Positions 8,719 through 17,534 of a DNA stretch of 64,000 bases are shown piece by piece (position 1 is the first letter of the stretch; every line of letters starts with the position of its first letter). The stretch covers positions 97,098 to 161,097 of the forward strand of contig NZ_JBFOKR010000015.1 of the NCBI RefSeq assembly GCF_047246645.1, read 5' to 3'. This DNA comes from Ferdinandcohnia sp047246645. GTDB lineage: Bacteria > Bacillota > Bacilli > Bacillales > Bacillaceae_L. The translations under genes and the position numbers were made by a program. The notes beneath the pieces were generated by a model. That model saw only the letters and a list, made by a program, of their open reading frames with translations, ran no database searches and was not told where the DNA came from.

Positions 8719-9165
8719 TTAATGTTCATTATCTTCACTTTTGTACAATTCTACTTCATTTGTAGTTGGTAGGTACCTATACTTCCAGTAGCTTTTCACC
8801 TGTACTTCATTGTGTTCCCTAACTTTTTCTAAAGTTATAAAGTAATCTGCATTTGAATCCTCTACCCACACATCGAGATTTTCATTATGTTTAGTAATAG
8901 TGCTATGTGGAATTACCTCTATATTTGAAGAGTAGGTAATTGTTATTTTATTTTCTCCACTTTCAATTTCTTCTTATAAAGTTTCATCAGGATTTAAAAT
9001 TGGAAAATCAGAATGTTTTTCTAAAGCCTTGGAGATCATCTCGATATCGTAATTATGCAGAGTTGAGCTCGTTTCAATTTGTTCCGGACTTGTTGAGGAG
9101 GTACAGCCAGATAAAAGAATGAAAATGACCATCATATAAACTGGTATCAAATTATGTTTTCTCAT
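8719..9165 (-). pseudogene. Lipoprotein gene interrupted by an in-frame TAA
   Basis: The frame starts MRKHNLIPVYMMVIFILLSG followed by the lipobox cysteine, a clear lipoprotein signal. At 8974-8976 a TAA stops it after 63 residues (NPDETL, then stop). The same frame then continues without another stop for 85 codons (EEIESGENKITITYSSN...KSEDNEH) to a natural stop at 8719. The downstream part has normal protein composition, so the original product was about 148 residues. Either a nonsense mutation has inactivated the gene or the TAA is a sequencing error. Function unknown; it was an extracytoplasmic lipoprotein. Confidence 0.7.
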
Positions 9166-9357
9166 ATTTTACTCCTAGAAAATTATTTGATCCTAAAATA
9201 CTAGACTAGTAACATTTTAATGGAAACAGCTTTATTAAAACCTTTTTTCAATAAATTAAAATACTAAAATTAAAAATTCATAAGAAAATTTTAAGATATA
9301 TATCCATTTCAAGTACTATATTTACCTTCACCTTATCTAAAACATTTGTAAAATAAT

Positions 9358-9384
9358 AAAGCAGTCCTATACAGAGACTGCTTT
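9358..9384 (-). terminator. Terminator downstream of clpP
   Basis: AAAGCAGTC and GACTGCTTT arms form a hairpin; on the minus strand it is followed by TTATTATTTT. It lies about 55 bases past the clpP stop. Confidence 0.75.
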
Positions 9385-9439
9385 AAGGTTAATTACAAAA
9401 ATCAAACTATCAGCTTAGCTTACTATTTACCCTTTTTAC

Positions 9440-10015
9440 TTACCTGACAATATCATCAATTATTCCATATTCTCTCGCTTCTTCGGCACTCATAAAATAA
9501 TCGCGGTCTGTATCCCTGGCTACTTTCTCAACCGGTTGACCAGTGCGTTCAGATATTATTTGATTTATATGTTCTCGAAGTTTTAGGATTCGTTTTGCAG
9601 AAATTTCAATTTCCGTTGCTTGCCCACGCGCTCCTCCTAATGGCTGATGAATCATGATTTCGCTATTAGGTAGTGCTAATCGTTTTCCTTTTGTTCCTGC
9701 TAGTAATAGCATGGCACCGAATGAAGCGGCCATTCCTGTACAAATCGTTCTTACATCTGGCTTAATGTATTGCATTGTATCAAAAATTGCAAATCCTGCT
9801 GAAGTCGAACCACCTGGACTATTAATATACAGCGAAATATCCTTCTCAGGATCATCAGCTGTTAAAAATAAAAGCTGAGCAACAACACTGTTAGCAACAT
9901 TATCGTTAATTTCATCACCTATCATAATAATTCGATCTTTTAATAGCCTTGAATAAATATCATAGGAACGCTCACCACTTCTTGATTGTTCAATTACATA
10001 CGGAATCATATTCAT
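9440..10015 (-). CDS. clpP: ATP-dependent Clp protease proteolytic subunit (second-copy type)
   Basis: The 191-residue product is a full-length ClpP. The serine-protease triad is visible: Ser98 in GMAASFGA, His123 in MIHQPLGGA and Asp172 in RDTDRDYF. Fourteen subunits form a barrel that degrades substrates delivered by Clp ATPases. Variants such as FAIFDTMQYIKPDVRT and ASFGAMLLLAG look closer to the ClpP2 paralogue of the Bacillus cereus group than to the housekeeping copy; that comparison is from memory. A sigma factor gene lies 28 bases upstream on the same strand, so the two probably form an operon. Confidence 0.93.
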   Translation of the reverse strand: MNMIPYVIEQSRSGERSYDIYSRLLKDRIIMIGDEINDNVANSVVAQLLFLTADDPEKDISLYINSPGGSTSAGFAIFDTMQYIKPDVRTICTGMAASFGAMLLLAGTKGKRLALPNSEIMIHQPLGGARGQATEIEISAKRILKLREHINQIISERTGQPVEKVARDTDRDYFMSAEEAREYGIIDDIVR

Positions 10016-10043
10016 TTCATTTCCTCCTTCTATCCTGCATTCG

Positions 10044-10757
10044 TTATGCAGCCATAGAGACAGTGCTTGAAGGAGCTTTGAAGAAAAGTGACTTTTTTAC
10101 AGAGCAAGTAGGATTTGTTTCTTTTGTTAAAGATCTAATTGTAGGAATCTTTTTAATTAATATAGACGGATCTTGATTAGCAAAAGCTTTCTGAAGTAAC
10201 TTTTCAATTTGCTCTCGCTCTTCAGAATTCCAATACTGTTCAATTAGAGGGTTATTATCATTTTTATCATTCTTTTTAATGCTTTGTTTTGCTCGATAAA
10301 TGATCGCCTTTACAGCAGTTTCTGTTGTGTTTAATAACGCAGCAATTTCAGTATTTTGAAATTGAAATCCCTCTTTTAAAACGAACATAATAGTTTGCTT
10401 TGGTGTTAATACTGCCAATAGCTCTTGAATAACTTCAAAACGATCCTCGATTTCCTTTGCCCCATTGTAACTATGGTCCGGTACTTCTTCAAGTAATTCC
10501 TTACTTCGACGACGAACATTATCAATCCATTCATTACGAGCAATAGTATTTAGTAATGCTGGAGATAATTCCGTATGGTTTTGATAATGATTCCAGGCCT
10601 TAAGTAACGATTCCTGAACTAGATCTTCTCCATCCCATTTATTTTGTGAGATAAATTGACAATATCTTTGAAGACTCGGATAAAGCTCCTTAAATTGTTC
10701 ATCTCTTCTTTTTCCACTAGGCTCTGAAAAGAGCTTTTTCCAGGCTTTGCTCTGCAA
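10044..10757 (-). CDS. Sigma-70 family (ECF-like) RNA polymerase sigma factor
   Basis: The product has a region 2-like segment (YPSLQRYCQFIS, then DGEDLVQESLLKAW) and a region 4 helix-turn-helix (LTPKQTIMFVLKEGFQFQNT, followed by TETAVKAIIYRAKQSI), as in ECF sigma factors. About 75 further residues form a polar C-terminal tail without recognised domain. The start is TTG at 10757, eight bases after AAGGAG; the GTG at 10766 overlaps that site and is unlikely. clpP follows directly, so the sigma factor may control its own operon and the protease. No anti-sigma gene is adjacent. Confidence 0.82.
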   Translation of the reverse strand: MQSKAWKKLFSEPSGKRRDEQFKELYPSLQRYCQFISQNKWDGEDLVQESLLKAWNHYQNHTELSPALLNTIARNEWIDNVRRRSKELLEEVPDHSYNGAKEIEDRFEVIQELLAVLTPKQTIMFVLKEGFQFQNTEIAALLNTTETAVKAIIYRAKQSIKKNDKNDNNPLIEQYWNSEEREQIEKLLQKAFANQDPSILIKKIPTIRSLTKETNPTCSVKKSLFFKAPSSTVSMAA

Positions 10758-10974
10758 AACAATCACTCCTTCAAGACGTCTCTACTTAATAAACGATTCT
10801 TACGCAAGAAAAGATATGGGGTATGGAAATATTTATATTTATCAATGAAAGCTTGAGTTACATCTAATTTTTGCTATGCTAACCATGTTATTACATTTTT
10901 CAATACGCCAATTAATACATAATATTCATGTGAGGATATATTCTAACAATATAGTTTAAAAAATGAGGTGTCCA

Positions 10975-11475
10975 ATGAGAAACAAGAAAAGAAAAGTATC
11001 TGTTATCTTTTTATATACAACGACCATAATTGGATTACTTTTATTACCGTTTGCGATTGTAAAACGTTCCTTTAAGGATTGGATAATTGTATATCTTGTT
11101 AGTCTTATTGGTAATTACTTTTCAGATAAATACCTTGTTCAAAAGGGATATTTAAAATACGAAATTAGACCTTTTAAAAACAAAGTTAAAGTACACCTTC
11201 CTTTTGATTATATTCATTATCCCTTATTGCTCCTATATTACAATCAATGGACGCTAAACAGTAAACCAATTGGTTTATTTTTAAAACTATTTCCTTTTAT
11301 CATTCCTCAGACCATCATTGAAACGATTGCAGCAAAAAAGACACACCTTATAAGTTGGAAAAAGGGCTGGTCCTGGTACCATTCATTTTTCAGCTTACTT
11401 GTAAAGTTTCTCTTATGTAGGAGTACTATTGCATTAATCCGAGTGATTAATAAGGGGAAAATCTCCGTAAGATAA
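10975..11475 (+). CDS. CBO0543 family membrane protein
   Basis: The 166-residue product begins MRNKKRKVSVIFLY, with GAGGTG just upstream. It has about four hydrophobic helices and the tyrosine/phenylalanine-rich spacing (VHLPFDYIHYPLLLLYYNQW) of the uncharacterised CBO0543 family found in bacilli and clostridia. It is an integral membrane protein of unknown function, monocistronic, ending in a strong terminator. Confidence 0.65.
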   Translation: MRNKKRKVSVIFLYTTTIIGLLLLPFAIVKRSFKDWIIVYLVSLIGNYFSDKYLVQKGYLKYEIRPFKNKVKVHLPFDYIHYPLLLLYYNQWTLNSKPIGLFLKLFPFIIPQTIIETIAAKKTHLISWKKGWSWYHSFFSLLVKFLLCRSTIALIRVINKGKISVR

Positions 11476-11500
11476 AGTTCACTAATCAATCAATTACATA

Positions 11501-11537
11501 AAAAAATAGCGCAAATCCCATGATTAGCGCTATTTTT
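11501..11537. terminator. Convergent terminator
   Basis: AAAAAATAGCGC and GCGCTATTTTT arms form an A/T-flanked hairpin that can serve both the CBO0543 gene and the DUF3231 gene. Confidence 0.85.
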
Positions 11538-11541
11538 CATG

Positions 11542-12549
11542 CTAGCCTCTTGCTAACTTTTTTCGGTCTGGTGCAGATGGAGGCTTTTCAAGCCAGCCAT
11601 TATCAATCATTAATCTTGCTCCATCTGCTGCGAACTCACTTACTTCAATAGAAAGACGTGCATATGCTACTGATAAGTCCTTTCGAGCAGAACCTCCCAT
11701 ACTAGATCCGTAATACCCAACTCCTGCATTGTTTAGTGCAGCTGTATGAAACATCATCAATTTATCGCTAAACGGAGCTTCCTTCGTTAGTAGCGGTGAG
11801 ATATCCCAGGTCATGGGTGACATAATATTGGATTCAGTAAGAAATTTGCTAAACACAGTGCAATGATGGTTTGCAATTTCTGATCCTCTTACAAGATACC
11901 TACGTACTGCCTTCGATTCCGCAACTTGTGAAAACCCCATTAACATAGCTGATCCTAATGTATTTCGGTACAAATTAAAAAACAGAAAGGAAATTTCAGT
12001 AGTTGTTAAAGGTCGTTGGTCCCCTAACCAGCCAGATAGGAAATGTTTTTTATGTATAAATTCTGTTTTTTCGGGGTATGGAAGTATGGGTGAACGAATA
12101 AATAAACCTCTTTCTTGCAATAAATTACTTGCACGGTTAAAGAGTTCAGAAGATGATCCTAAGCATGATGTAAAGAAATCTCGAATATCCATTCGGGCTG
12201 AATTAGGTAATGAAACACTATAGCTATTAATCCCCATTGCCCCCATGTTCTGAATATAATAGAGAATGAAGCTATCAGAAAATAACTTAGCCGCCTTAGG
12301 ATTTACGTCTTGCTCTGTAAACCCCACTGGTAGAGGGAAATCTTCCTTAGCGAAAAGTTCCCGAAGTATATCAATATGTTTTTTTGATAAATCTAGGGCA
12401 TATTCCAGTATTGAACGAATTTCGGAATCCTCTACATGCTCTAAAAAATACGTGATTGCACATATTCCCAGCGTATCATTTATATAAGTACCCCATAAAA
12501 CAGCGACCTCACTCGATGATAGCCTGATATTCTGATGTTCCTCTGGCAT
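11542..12549 (-). CDS. DUF3231 family protein, copy 1
   Basis: The 335-residue product is one of three DUF3231 proteins in this window (others at 27137 and 30353). It contains two related halves: LSSSEVAVLWGTYIND near residue 10 and LTTTEISFLFFNLYRN near residue 180, each followed by an all-helical ferritin-like pattern with FPLPVGFTEQDV and APFSDKLMMFHT motifs. The conserved C-terminal tail NGWLEKPPSAPDRKKLA is shared by all three. AGGAGG precedes ATG 12549. Function is unknown; the family is largely confined to spore formers. Confidence 0.85.
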   Translation of the reverse strand: MPEEHQNIRLSSSEVAVLWGTYINDTLGICAITYFLEHVEDSEIRSILEYALDLSKKHIDILRELFAKEDFPLPVGFTEQDVNPKAAKLFSDSFILYYIQNMGAMGINSYSVSLPNSARMDIRDFFTSCLGSSSELFNRASNLLQERGLFIRSPILPYPEKTEFIHKKHFLSGWLGDQRPLTTTEISFLFFNLYRNTLGSAMLMGFSQVAESKAVRRYLVRGSEIANHHCTVFSKFLTESNIMSPMTWDISPLLTKEAPFSDKLMMFHTAALNNAGVGYYGSSMGGSARKDLSVAYARLSIEVSEFAADGARLMIDNGWLEKPPSAPDRKKLARG

Positions 12550-12613
12550 ATTGCACCCTCCTGAAATCAAAATCTATACCAGATAGTGTTTCCTATAACA
12601 AGTGAGATATGTT

Positions 12614-13003
12614 TTATTTACTTTCAGAAACTACTCTTTCAATCAACTCTTCAACCGAACCAACGCACTTTTCTATTTGAGGTAAATGGTAAAAGGTACT
12701 TGTCGTCTCAACATTATTTATTTCATCTGTTGGTGAATATAGATATACTTTCTTTTCTAAACCAAGTGCAATTCCCAGTTCAATATGGGTTCCTTTTCCA
12801 CCTGGTAATAACACAATAACAATATCGGAATTGATAACGGCTTCTTTTTCCAATCGACCAATTTCTCGTAGCTTTTCTAATGTTGACACATTTTCATTTT
12901 TAGTCCAATCATATGTATGTATATAGCCTTCCCTTTTTAATTTGTCACTTACATACGTTACCTGCTCCTTATTTTGCAAACTTGAAGCAATATAAAACTT
13001 CAT
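12614..13003 (-). CDS. Nucleoside 2-deoxyribosyltransferase-like protein
   Basis: A 129-residue cytoplasmic protein starts MKFYIASSLQNKEQV, with AGGAGGGG upstream. The layout fits the Rossmann-like nucleoside 2-deoxyribosyltransferase superfamily: an N-terminal beta strand with ASS, a central SDIVIVLLPGGKGTHIELGI segment with the conserved glutamate after a glycine-rich turn, and alternating alpha/beta structure. Members transfer deoxyribose between bases or act as nucleotide hydrolases. The exact substrate is unknown. Confidence 0.7.
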   Translation of the reverse strand: MKFYIASSLQNKEQVTYVSDKLKREGYIHTYDWTKNENVSTLEKLREIGRLEKEAVINSDIVIVLLPGGKGTHIELGIALGLEKKVYLYSPTDEINNVETTSTFYHLPQIEKCVGSVEELIERVVSESK

Positions 13004-13085
13004 AAAATCACCCCTCCTAAAGTCCATAATAACATACAAAAAAATAGGCTTTCGAAATGGAACCGAGAGCCCTAATACGTATTAT

Positions 13086-13403
13086 TTATTGTCTATTTAA
13101 TTCATTCTGTGAGGGTGGTTCAAAGTCTGGTTTTATTTCTTTTGCTATTTCTGTGGCTAAATTAAAATTCACCTCAAATGGATTTCTTTGTGGTTTATCT
13201 TGAAAGCTGTTTTTGGCCTGCTGCATACCATTTTGGAATGTATCTTGCACCTTATTTCTACCACCTACTAACCCTAAAATGGTAACTCCGAGTAATGAAA
13301 TCCATATCCAGTTATTGTTGCTGCGTCTTCTTTGTACCATTTTCAGTAATTTTTTTCCTCTTCCACCACTAAGAAGTGACGTAATCAATTGCATATAGTT
13401 CAT
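13086..13403 (-). CDS. Small single-pass membrane protein
   Basis: The product (105 residues) begins MNYMQLITSLLSGGRGKKLL after AAGGAGG. An arginine-rich stretch (MVQRRRSNNN) precedes one hydrophobic helix (WIWISLLGVTILGLVGG), followed by a hydrophilic tail rich in Gln, Asn and Pro. The layout suggests a cytoplasmic N-terminus and an exposed tail. No family is recognised. Confidence 0.65.
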   Translation of the reverse strand: MNYMQLITSLLSGGRGKKLLKMVQRRRSNNNWIWISLLGVTILGLVGGRNKVQDTFQNGMQQAKNSFQDKPQRNPFEVNFNLATEIAKEIKPDFEPPSQNELNRQ

Positions 13404-13582
13404 ATGTTGGGCCTCCTTTTCAAATAATAATGAGACACTATTATTGTGTGGAGGAAAGCAAAACAATATAGGTGGAAACTTCTGTTGAAACCATTATGAC
13501 AAATAGTGAAAAAAATCATTGTTGTGTTTTCTCTTTCTTGCTAAAGTAAATTGTTGAATTATTTATATAGGAGAAAACAAAG

Positions 13583-14665
13583 ATGCATCTAATTCTTGAC
13601 ACCTTTTTGGAAAACATGACACTGATTATTGCTTTTATGTATGCCGCTTTAAAAACGAAAGAATTTTTGATTGGTAAGGTAAAAAAAATGGCTTATATAA
13701 CGTGGCTAGCTCCGCTTGCTATAAGCCTTTTAAGTGTATTGGTTATGCATCATCCTTTAAGTATTGAAGGAATGAGAGTTGATCTTAGAGGAGTCCCGAT
13801 CTTTTTTATTGCTTATTTAGGGGGTTGGAGACTAGGTATTATTGCTTTACTTCTTCCAACCTGGTATCGCTACGGATTAGGAGGACCTACCGTAACTCAA
13901 GGAATTATACAAGCTATTTTTATTCCGTATATTATTGGGTCTTTCTTTCATAAAAAAAGTTCTTATAATCCGCCATACACGATTATTTATTTTAAGCAAA
14001 TGATGAAGGCATTTTTAATCTATCAGATAATACGATTAGTACTCATGCTTTGGTCTACACCAATTACACTGGATACAGCGCTTATCATGACTTCTTTTGA
14101 AATTGTTGCAGTAATTTGTATTGGCTTAATACAAAATGACACAAATCGTAATTTGCTGTCTAAAAAAGAGCTTGAATTTCAATCGCGTCATGATACATTG
14201 ACGAGTTTATATAACATACGCCATTTCCGAAATAAAGTCGGAGAATTTTCTTCTCAAGAAAAACCCTTTTATGTCGCCATGTTTGATGTGGATTATTTTA
14301 AAAATTATAATGACACACACGGCCATCCAGGTGGAGATAGTGTGCTGCGAATTATTGGGCAGCTTTTGGAGAAAAACGTACGAAGTGAAGATATTTATGC
14401 AAGATACGGTGGAGAAGAATTCATCATTTGTTTTCCTACAAATAACATAACGACAGCCATTGAAATGGCTGAGCAGTTTAGAAAAAGTGTAGAAGAATAT
14501 CGCTTCTTTGGCGAAGAAGCACAGCCAAACGGTACATTAACAATCTCTATTGGGATTAGCGGCCAATCTCAAACTAAAAATCTTGATGAATTAATAGAAG
14601 AAGCAGATCAATCATTATATCAAGCAAAACATGGAGGAAGAAACAACATAAAAACATTCAGGTAG
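13583..14665 (+). CDS. Membrane diguanylate cyclase (5TM-GGDEF, DgcK-like)
   Basis: The 360-residue product has about six N-terminal hydrophobic helices (residues 10-185) resembling the 5TMR-LYT sensor, including GMRVDLRGVPIFFIAYLGG. A GGDEF domain follows. The active-site motif is GGEEF at residues 276-280, and an inhibitory-site RxxD (RSED, 267-270) sits exactly five residues before it, so both c-di-GMP synthesis and product inhibition are expected. Length and layout match B. subtilis DgcK (YhcK). AGGAG precedes the ATG. Monocistronic. Confidence 0.88.
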   Translation: MHLILDTFLENMTLIIAFMYAALKTKEFLIGKVKKMAYITWLAPLAISLLSVLVMHHPLSIEGMRVDLRGVPIFFIAYLGGWRLGIIALLLPTWYRYGLGGPTVTQGIIQAIFIPYIIGSFFHKKSSYNPPYTIIYFKQMMKAFLIYQIIRLVLMLWSTPITLDTALIMTSFEIVAVICIGLIQNDTNRNLLSKKELEFQSRHDTLTSLYNIRHFRNKVGEFSSQEKPFYVAMFDVDYFKNYNDTHGHPGGDSVLRIIGQLLEKNVRSEDIYARYGGEEFIICFPTNNITTAIEMAEQFRKSVEEYRFFGEEAQPNGTLTISIGISGQSQTKNLDELIEEADQSLYQAKHGGRNNIKTFR

Positions 14666-14672
14666 CAATGGG

Positions 14673-14690
14673 GAGTCTAGCTCCCCGCTT
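14673..14690. terminator. Short GC-rich convergent hairpin
   Basis: GGGGAG-TCTAG-CTCCCC lies between the diguanylate cyclase and the regulator on the other strand. Confidence 0.6.
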
Positions 14691-14692
14691 TA

Positions 14693-15280
14693 TTATTTTA
14701 TATCTCTTACGAAAAGCCCGTCCACATTACAATAAACATATAACTTACCTCGAGACATTCTAGGTAACCGCACTTCGGGATTTTGTTCAGGATACATTTT
14801 TATTAAAAGTACTCTATCATACGTTACATAGGAGATAAACGAAATATAGTGAGTCTTACTCATCTCATGTTGAAGGGTTACAAAATATTGACTATCCATT
14901 TCATTAATTGTTATTTGATGCTCATTATCTACAGATTTCGCAACCAAATTCTCTAGTTTCCTACCACAACACGAAATTTCACCATCACCTGTGCTGTAAA
15001 TAATATTTCCGCAGTTTTGACAAGTATAAAATTTAATCTTTCTCATATTTCCTCCATTATCCACATTCTCATTTAAATCTCCTGCTAATATTTTTTCTAT
15101 ACTTACACCAAGTAGGTTAGCAAGATCTCCAAGTAACGAAACGTCTGGGCACCCTATACCTCTCTCCCACTTTGAAACAGTTTGAACTGTAATACGCAAT
15201 GCATTTGCTATATCCTTTTGTGTCATGTTTTTTTCTTTACGAAGACTAAAGATAAGCCGTCCAACTTTTTTACTATCCAT
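14693..15280 (-). CDS. XRE regulator fused to a desulfoferrodoxin-like domain
   Basis: The 195-residue product starts at ATG 15280 after AGGAGGTG. Residues 5-65 form an XRE/Cro helix-turn-helix (MTQKDIANALRI...VSKWERGIGCPDVSLL). Residues 80-195 align by eye with desulfoferrodoxin (two-iron superoxide reductase). The four cysteines of the rubredoxin-like centre are present (C87, C90, C104, C105). Of the catalytic iron ligands, H121, H138, H144 and C184 are present, but the last histidine of CNxHG is Asp187 (CNVDG) and the active-site lysine before H121 is glutamate. I infer a redox or iron sensor rather than a working reductase. Confidence 0.8.
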   Translation of the reverse strand: MDSKKVGRLIFSLRKEKNMTQKDIANALRITVQTVSKWERGIGCPDVSLLGDLANLLGVSIEKILAGDLNENVDNGGNMRKIKFYTCQNCGNIIYSTGDGEISCCGRKLENLVAKSVDNEHQITINEMDSQYFVTLQHEMSKTHYISFISYVTYDRVLLIKMYPEQNPEVRLPRMSRGKLYVYCNVDGLFVRDIK

Positions 15281-15424
15281 GTGGACACCTCCTGTAATAA
15301 GCATACTCTTTGCTTCAACTACCTACAATAAACTCTCCGTTTACTATTTATTAAGAAACGTAAAGACCATCTAAATATTTTTAAAAATCATTAATATTAT
15401 TCAATTCCAGTTGCTATTGTAACC

Positions 15425-15482
15425 ACAATACTGTATCATGCATAGTATAAACCGCATAGTGTATGACATATAGTATATAGAA
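15425..15482 (+). promoter_or_regulatory. Candidate PadR operator region
   Basis: Three similar words, CATAGTATA, CATAGTGTA and CATATAGTATA, lie within about 45 bases just upstream of the PadR gene. Repeated half-sites directly before a PadR gene suggest autoregulation. Confidence 0.3.
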
Positions 15483-15495
15483 TTGAGGTGGGCAA

Positions 15496-15843
15496 ATGAG
15501 TAACTTGCTGCAATCATTAACAACGGAACTTAGGAGAGGTACCTTAACATTAGCTGTTTTAAGCCAATTACGAACACCACAGTATGGCTATTCGCTTGTT
15601 CAATCATTGGAACAATCAAACATTGCAATTGACCAGAGCACTCTTTATCCATTGCTTCGACGTCTTGAAAAACAAGAACTAGTAACAAGTTATTGGGATA
15701 CGTCTGAAAGCAGGCCCCGCAAGTATTATGAATTAAGTAAGTATGGGTTAGAGGTTTTTTCACAGTTAAAAGAGGAATGGATTAAGAATTCAAAAGAACT
15801 CTATGATTTATTAAAAGGAGATGAAAACGATGAATCTGATTGA
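15496..15843 (+). CDS. PadR family transcriptional regulator
   Basis: A 115-residue PadR-type winged-helix protein. The pattern LRRGTLTLAVLSQLRTPQYG, YSLVQSLEQ, STLYPLLRRLEKQELVTSYW and RPRKYYELSKYG is diagnostic. It lacks the long C-terminal Vir_act_alpha extension, as in short PadR-s2 members. GAGGTGG precedes the ATG. The last 14 bases overlap the next gene, a HAAS-domain membrane protein; this PadR/HAAS pairing is common in Firmicutes and suggests a regulatory module answering membrane or lantibiotic-type stress. Confidence 0.9.
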   Translation: MSNLLQSLTTELRRGTLTLAVLSQLRTPQYGYSLVQSLEQSNIAIDQSTLYPLLRRLEKQELVTSYWDTSESRPRKYYELSKYGLEVFSQLKEEWIKNSKELYDLLKGDENDESD

Positions 15844-16840
15844 CGTTTATATTCAGGAGGTCATAAAAAGGATTCCAGAGAAAAATCGCAAAGACATCGC
15901 GCTTGAATTACGATCAACAATCGAAGATATGCTTCCAGATGAATATAATGAGGAAGATGTGAAAACAGTTCTTAACCAATTAGGAAATCCGGTTGCTTTA
16001 GCGAGCGGTTATCGTGACGCACCCATGCACCTAATTGGACCACGTTATTTCGATGTGTATGTAACACTATTAAAGTTGATTTTGCCAATCTCAATTGTTG
16101 TATCGCTAATATCTGTAATTGCCGAGTATTTGATAGGCTTTACTGGTGATGGTGCGATTATCAATATTGTGTTAGAAGTTATTGGCATCGGAATATGGAG
16201 AATCATTGAAGTTGCTATGCAAGTCTTTTTCTGGTTTACCATTGTCTTTGCGATTATTGAGCGAGTAGATAAAGGTAAAGACAATGAACCATTAACAACT
16301 AGTCTAAGTAAATGGAAAGCAGATGAACTAAAAAACATTCCTTATATCCCAGTAAAAAAAGCAATTACAAAGTTGCATGTTTTTGGTGGACTAATGTGGA
16401 CAGCAATTTGGGCAACACTTTATTTTTACTCTGATAAGCTTATTGGTGTATATGAAGGCGGCGGAGAAGGTCTGGAGTTTATAATTCCAGCTTTTAATCA
16501 AGACGTTCTACTTAACTACCTACCATTTGTTATAGGTGTAATCGTAATAGAAGTAGCATTGTATTTGTTTATGTTACTTAAAGGGCAATGGACCATTAAG
16601 ATCGCAGTTTTTAATGCAATTGTAGAATTCCTGCGCACTGGTGTTTTTATCGCTATTTTACTGAATTCTGCGTTGTTCAATGAAGACTTCACAACTTATC
16701 TATCACAATTTGCAGCATTTGAAAAATGGACTGTCGGTGGTGTAATCACCTTGTTTATAGTGTTTGGTGTTATTAATATAGTTGATGGATTCCGTAAGGC
16801 AAGACTTCCTATTTCTGATAAGAGTGAAGTAAGTGTGTAA
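15830..16840 (+). CDS. HAAS signalling domain membrane protein
   Basis: A cytoplasmic N-terminal domain of about 75 residues (LIDVYIQEVIKRIPEKNRKD, ending ALASGYRD) matches the HAAS/DUF1700-type domain. About six transmembrane helices follow. ATG 15830 is chosen over 15821 because it lies nine bases from AAGGAG. The gene overlaps the upstream PadR gene by 14 bases, so the two are coupled. HAAS proteins are thought to link membrane status to the partner PadR repressor; the signal here is unknown. Confidence 0.8.
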   Translation: MNLIDVYIQEVIKRIPEKNRKDIALELRSTIEDMLPDEYNEEDVKTVLNQLGNPVALASGYRDAPMHLIGPRYFDVYVTLLKLILPISIVVSLISVIAEYLIGFTGDGAIINIVLEVIGIGIWRIIEVAMQVFFWFTIVFAIIERVDKGKDNEPLTTSLSKWKADELKNIPYIPVKKAITKLHVFGGLMWTAIWATLYFYSDKLIGVYEGGGEGLEFIIPAFNQDVLLNYLPFVIGVIVIEVALYLFMLLKGQWTIKIAVFNAIVEFLRTGVFIAILLNSALFNEDFTTYLSQFAAFEKWTVGGVITLFIVFGVINIVDGFRKARLPISDKSEVSV

Positions 16841-16851
16841 CAAAAAAAATA

Positions 16852-16890
16852 AGACCCTTCGATTTGTGAATATCAAGGGTCTATTTTTAT
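16852..16890. terminator. Convergent terminator
   Basis: AGACCCTT and AAGGGTCT arms, flanked by A-rich and T-rich runs, end the PadR/HAAS operon and probably the LysE gene. Confidence 0.8.
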
Positions 16891-16901
16891 ATACACCTAA
16901 C

Positions 16902-17534
16902 CTAATTATGTGACTTTTCTAGGGCTAGTTTTATGCCGAAACCGATTAATATGCCACCTGTAATTCCTTCAATAATATTTCGTGTTTTAGGTTTTTTCAT
17001 AAACGCACTAATCTGATTGATTAAGTAGACATACAGTATAAACCAGATGGCCGTCAATACAGTATACGTAATACCCATTATAAGAAAAGGTAGAAAGGTA
17101 TTACTTTCAGAGGTCACGAATTGAGGTAGAAAGGTTAAGAAAAAGACAGCTACTTTTGGATTTAGGATATTGGTAAGAAACCCTTGTTTAAAACAAGAGG
17201 TGTTTTCAAACTGATTTTTTGTGGTCATTTCAATGCTTGTTGTTTCTTCTTTTTTCCTCAAAGACCAAAATGTTTTAACACCCAGATAAATTAAGTAAAC
17301 AGCACCGACGTATTTGAAGACAGAAAATAATAATGCTGATTTAACTATGATTGCTGAAAGTCCAAATACAGCAGCAGAAGTATGGATGAGAATAGCACAA
17401 CAAGTACCTAACGCCGTTTTAATACCTCCACTTCTTCCAACAGTAAGAGTATTTTTTGTAGCAATGGCAGTATCGGGACCAGGTAAAATAATGAGAAAAA
17501 TGCTCATAAGGACAAACAGATAAAAGTTTTCCAT
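16902..17534 (-). CDS. LysE family translocator
   Basis: The 210-residue protein has about six transmembrane helices. It carries the LysE/RhtB N-terminal signature ILPGPDTAIATKNTLTVGRSGGIKTALG and the mid-protein QGFLTNILNPKVAVFFLTFLPQF. These exporters remove amino acids or related metabolites across the cytoplasmic membrane. AAAGGG precedes the ATG. Monocistronic; the substrate is not deducible. Confidence 0.88.
   Translation of the reverse strand: MENFYLFVLMSIFLIILPGPDTAIATKNTLTVGRSGGIKTALGTCCAILIHTSAAVFGLSAIIVKSALLFSVFKYVGAVYLIYLGVKTFWSLRKKEETTSIEMTTKNQFENTSCFKQGFLTNILNPKVAVFFLTFLPQFVTSESNTFLPFLIMGITYTVLTAIWFILYVYLINQISAFMKKPKTRNIIEGITGGILIGFGIKLALEKSHN

Noticed and set aside
9190..9350. 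AT-rich stretch between the broken lipoprotein gene and clpP
   Set aside because: No ORF, repeat or convincing promoter can be supported; it appears to be ordinary intergenic DNA.
10046..10176. Plus-strand ORF over the end of the sigma factor and start of clpP
   Set aside because: It is antisense to a well-supported sigma factor gene, lacks a ribosome site and has no recognisable motifs.
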